A DNA stretch of 7,578 nucleotides from positions 1 through 7,578 of the forward strand of contig JACQWU010000073.1 in the NCBI GenBank assembly GCA_016209155.1. The letters run 5' to 3'. Both the position numbers and the translations under genes were made by a program. Below the pieces are notes generated by a model. The model did no database searches, was not told the DNA's origin, and saw only the letters and a list, made by a program, of their open reading frames with translations. This document shows, in pieces, positions 5,879-7,578 of the stretch (position 1 is the stretch's first letter; every line of letters starts with the position of its first letter). Source of the DNA: Candidatus Desantisiibacteriota bacterium (GTDB lineage Bacteria; JACRDZ01).

Positions 5879-6717
5879 AGATTATACTCCTTGAAAATAT
5901 TAATAAAATTTCTCATTAGAGCATTCTTTTGAGAATAACTGATTATGTCATGCACAGCATTATAATTACTTGCAGCCGATGCAAATTCTAGAATTCTTTT
6001 TAACTCTCTTTCAAATAATTCTCTGTCAGCCTGTGAAACAAATTCCGGGGGGACAACAAGAAAATCATAAATATCTGCACTTTTCTTCTTTCCTTCTTTA
6101 TCTTTACGCAAAACCCTACCTCTTCTTTGAATGTATTGCTTCGAGTTAGTAGAGCTTGCAAGTATAATAGCTTTATCAGCTGATGGAATATCTACGCCTT
6201 CGTCTAAGCAACGCATCGCAAGAATACAGTGGATATCTTTCTTAACAAATTTTTCTATTACATCAATTCTATCAGCCTTATTTATATCGGCAGTAATTTT
6301 CAGGGTAACAATATTCATTTCTTCCAATATATTAATGGTTTCGTCAAAGAAATTTTTGTTTTCTGCTGTATAAATTAAAGTATTGTAATAATTATTGAAG
6401 TTACTTAATATTTCTCTAAGAGTAACTAATTTACTTGAACATGTAGATACTATCTGAGATCTTTGTCTCAATAAATATTGCAATCTATCTTCATCAGGAT
6501 TGCCTCGTGAAAATAGTTGTGCAATTTTAATTGATAATTGTTTATATTTGTTATATTCGGTCGTATTTAGTTCGCAGAAACTGACAAAAAATCTATAAGG
6601 GACAAGGAAGCCCCTCTTAATAGCCTCTTTAATGCTTAACTCATAGATTGATGAACCGAAATATTCCTGTATTGCTCTGTTGCCTTCCTCGTCATAGGGT
6701 CTACTGGGAGTCGCACT
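5875..6717 (-). pseudogene. SF2 DEAD/DEAH-type helicase, C-terminal part (Dnd restriction-like)
   Basis: From 6717 the frame reads SATPSRPYDEEGNRAIQEYF, which is motif III followed by the linker, and runs open for 280 codons to TGA 5875-5877. ELSIKEAIKRGFLVPYRFF follows the linker. Further motifs are the RecA2 strand TLIYTA (near 6369), motif V CLDEGVDIP (6210-6184) and motif VI QRRGRVLRK (6129-6103). These are hallmarks of SF2 helicases/translocases. The overall style recalls the DEAD/DEAH enzymes found with DNA phosphorothioation and type I/III-like restriction. No good start exists: TTG 6483 is an internal Leu codon with no ribosome site. The same frame continues upstream across a TGA (6718-6720) into the fused fragment. 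The Walker A and DEAH motifs are absent from the window, so no active ATPase can be made. The stop overlaps the 52-aa start (ATGA). Confidence 0.8.
5887..5892 (-). promoter_or_regulatory. Ribosome binding site AAGGAG for the 52-aa gene
   Basis: AAGGAG on the minus strand ends eight bases before ATG 5878, inside the last helicase codons. This strong site is the best single argument that the short frame is translated. Confidence 0.75.
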
Positions 6718-6954
6718 TCAACCCATTCTAACAAAATAATCAGAGGATCCGGTAGTTGTAGTTGTTACGACTATGCCAGTTTTTTTATCACCATAAATCA
6801 TGTTCTGTAGAAGCTTATTTAAATGTCCATCCCATTCTTGTCGATTATCATAGCATTTAACAATTTCTTCTATGGGAAAAATATCCTTTATATTATTCGC
6901 CCATTGATCAACCAGATGCTGGTACGGACAACATATTATAAGTAAGAAATTTTC
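6718..6954 (-). pseudogene. SF2 helicase fragment (motif Ia region) fused to PEPCK
   Basis: After the PEPCK-like part the frame changes character to FLLIICCPYQHLVDQWANN, a typical motif Ia segment of SF2 helicases. It is followed by GIVVTTTTTGSSDYFV, the segment that leads to the DEAH box. It then reads RMG, stop (TGA 6718-6720), SATP. In intact relatives 'RLGLSATP' follows the DEAH box by about 20-25 residues. So the DEAH strand and surroundings are missing, and the Leu codon of RxGLSATP appears as TGA. The Walker A region, which should precede FLLIICCP, is also missing. The fragment is in frame both with PEPCK upstream and with the helicase C-terminal part downstream, confirming that it belongs to the same gene. 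Confidence 0.75.
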
Positions 6955-6961
6955 TTTACTT
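6940..6961. repeat. Imperfect palindrome at the PEPCK/helicase junction
   Basis: On the plus strand, AAGTAAGAAA (6940-6949) faces TTTCTTTACTT (6951-6961). The arms are inverted copies except for one extra base. The palindrome covers the codons for SKENFLL, exactly where PEPCK similarity gives way to helicase similarity. It is very AT-rich, so chance cannot be excluded, but such a structure could promote a deletion or mislead an assembler. Confidence 0.45.
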
Positions 6962-7578
6962 ATATTCAATCCTTCAACATTAAAATCGTTTATATCAGGT
7001 ACTAAACCTATAGGTGTTTCTTTAGCTTGCGACTTGTTTGTAACACGTTCTATTATCCATTTTATAACACGAATATTATCTCCAAACCCGGGCCAAATAA
7101 ATTTACCATTGTCATCTACTCTAAACCAATTAACCGAATATATTCGTGGTGGATTAGTTAATCGTTTACCAACATTTAACCAGTGCTGAAAATAATCACC
7201 CATGTTATAACCGCAGAACGGTAACATTGCCATCGGGTCACGTCGTAAAATACCGACCTGGTGCAACGCTGCAGCTGTTGTTTCTGACCCCATACGCGCG
7301 CCAAGAAATACACCGTGTGTCCACGAAAAACTTTCAACTACCAACGGGACAAGTTTTGTTCTTCTGCCACCAAATATTATTGCTGATATAGGCACACCTT
7401 TCGGGTTATCAAACTCTTTTGATAGCATCGGACAGTTTTTTATCGCTACAGTAAACCTTGAATTAGGATGCGCAGCTTTATTCCCGGAATTTTTATCCCA
7501 CACATTTCCCTGCCAATCAACAATATTCGTCGGAACTTCGCCATCTAATCCTTCCCACCAGGGTTCATTTGTATCAGT
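6955..7578 (-). CDS. pckG: Phosphoenolpyruvate carboxykinase (GTP), partial, C-terminus replaced
   Basis: The minus-strand frame is open from the right edge; its 5' part lies outside the window. It begins TDTNEPWWEGLDGEVPTNIV and contains AAHPNSRF, PKGVPISAIIFGGRR, WTHGVFLGARMGSETTAAA, DPMAMLPFCGYNMGDYFQHW, SVNWFRVDDNGKFIWPGFGDN and ETPIGLVP. These are all hallmarks of GTP-dependent PEPCK, which converts oxaloacetate and GTP to PEP, CO2 and GDP in gluconeogenesis or anaplerosis. About 208 residues are visible, roughly the last third. The kinase P-loop would be upstream. After GLNISKEN the normal final helices (around 45-50 residues in relatives) are replaced by helicase sequence. GTG 7503 could be mistaken for a start but lies mid-gene. 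Base composition is richer in G+C than the operon next to it. Truncation is either real or an assembly artefact. Confidence 0.9.

Noticed and set aside
6131-6373. Plus-strand 80-codon frame
   Set aside because: It is antisense to helicase motifs V and VI, which are unmistakable on the other strand.
6718-6720. TGA as a recoded sense codon (Sec, Trp or programmed readthrough)
   Set aside because: TGA is used as a normal stop for the radical SAM and helicase genes, the expected residue is Leu, and the flanking DEAH segment is missing too, so damage or error is simpler.
1-7578. CRISPR array, tRNA, rRNA, IS element or integrase
   Set aside because: No regularly spaced repeats, cloverleaf-like sequence, transposase or recombinase motifs or terminal inverted repeats were seen on either strand.

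Overview
The window is bacterial DNA that looks like two different backgrounds joined together. The left part (1-2132) has balanced base composition, roughly half G+C. It carries a divergently placed Fe-S/DUF3786 protein (minus strand, cut by the left edge), then a dCMP deaminase and an alpha/beta-hydrolase in tandem on the plus strand. The DUF3786 protein with a CxxCxxxxC cluster motif points loosely to anaerobic lineages such as Nitrospirota or Desulfobacterota. That guess is weak because no rRNA or marker gene is present.

From about 2133 to about 6955 the DNA is clearly AT-richer, and every gene is on the minus strand in one very tight unit. In transcription order (right to left) it holds an SF2 DEAD/DEAH-type helicase, a 52-aa small protein, a DndD-like SMC/SbcC-type ATPase, a 135-aa protein resembling 'DNA phosphorothioation-associated protein 4', and a 466-aa radical SAM protein. 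The junctions are an ATGA overlap, an 11-nt overlap, a 0-nt gap and a 1-nt overlap. This looks like a Dnd-related DNA modification/restriction (defence) operon. No DndC-type sulfurtransferase or cysteine desulfurase is seen here, and a radical SAM enzyme sits in the last position.

The operon is damaged as written. The helicase lacks its N-terminal Walker A part and its DEAH part, and has a TGA where the motif III leader 'RLGLSATP' should have Leu. The DndD-like ATPase is frameshifted just before its conserved DG(A/E)RI block. The three downstream small or accessory genes appear intact.

The right end (about 6955-7578) encodes the C-terminal third of GTP-type phosphoenolpyruvate carboxykinase. 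It is fused in frame to the middle of the helicase, so PEPCK loses its last several dozen residues. The hydrolase on the left has its own lesion: a near-tandem duplication with a 34-bp offset that shifts the frame and removes the probable catalytic His. Either the locus is really decaying or rearranged, or the assembly is imperfect. Read mapping across 1995-2058, 5335-5347, 6715-6725 and 6940-6961 would decide.
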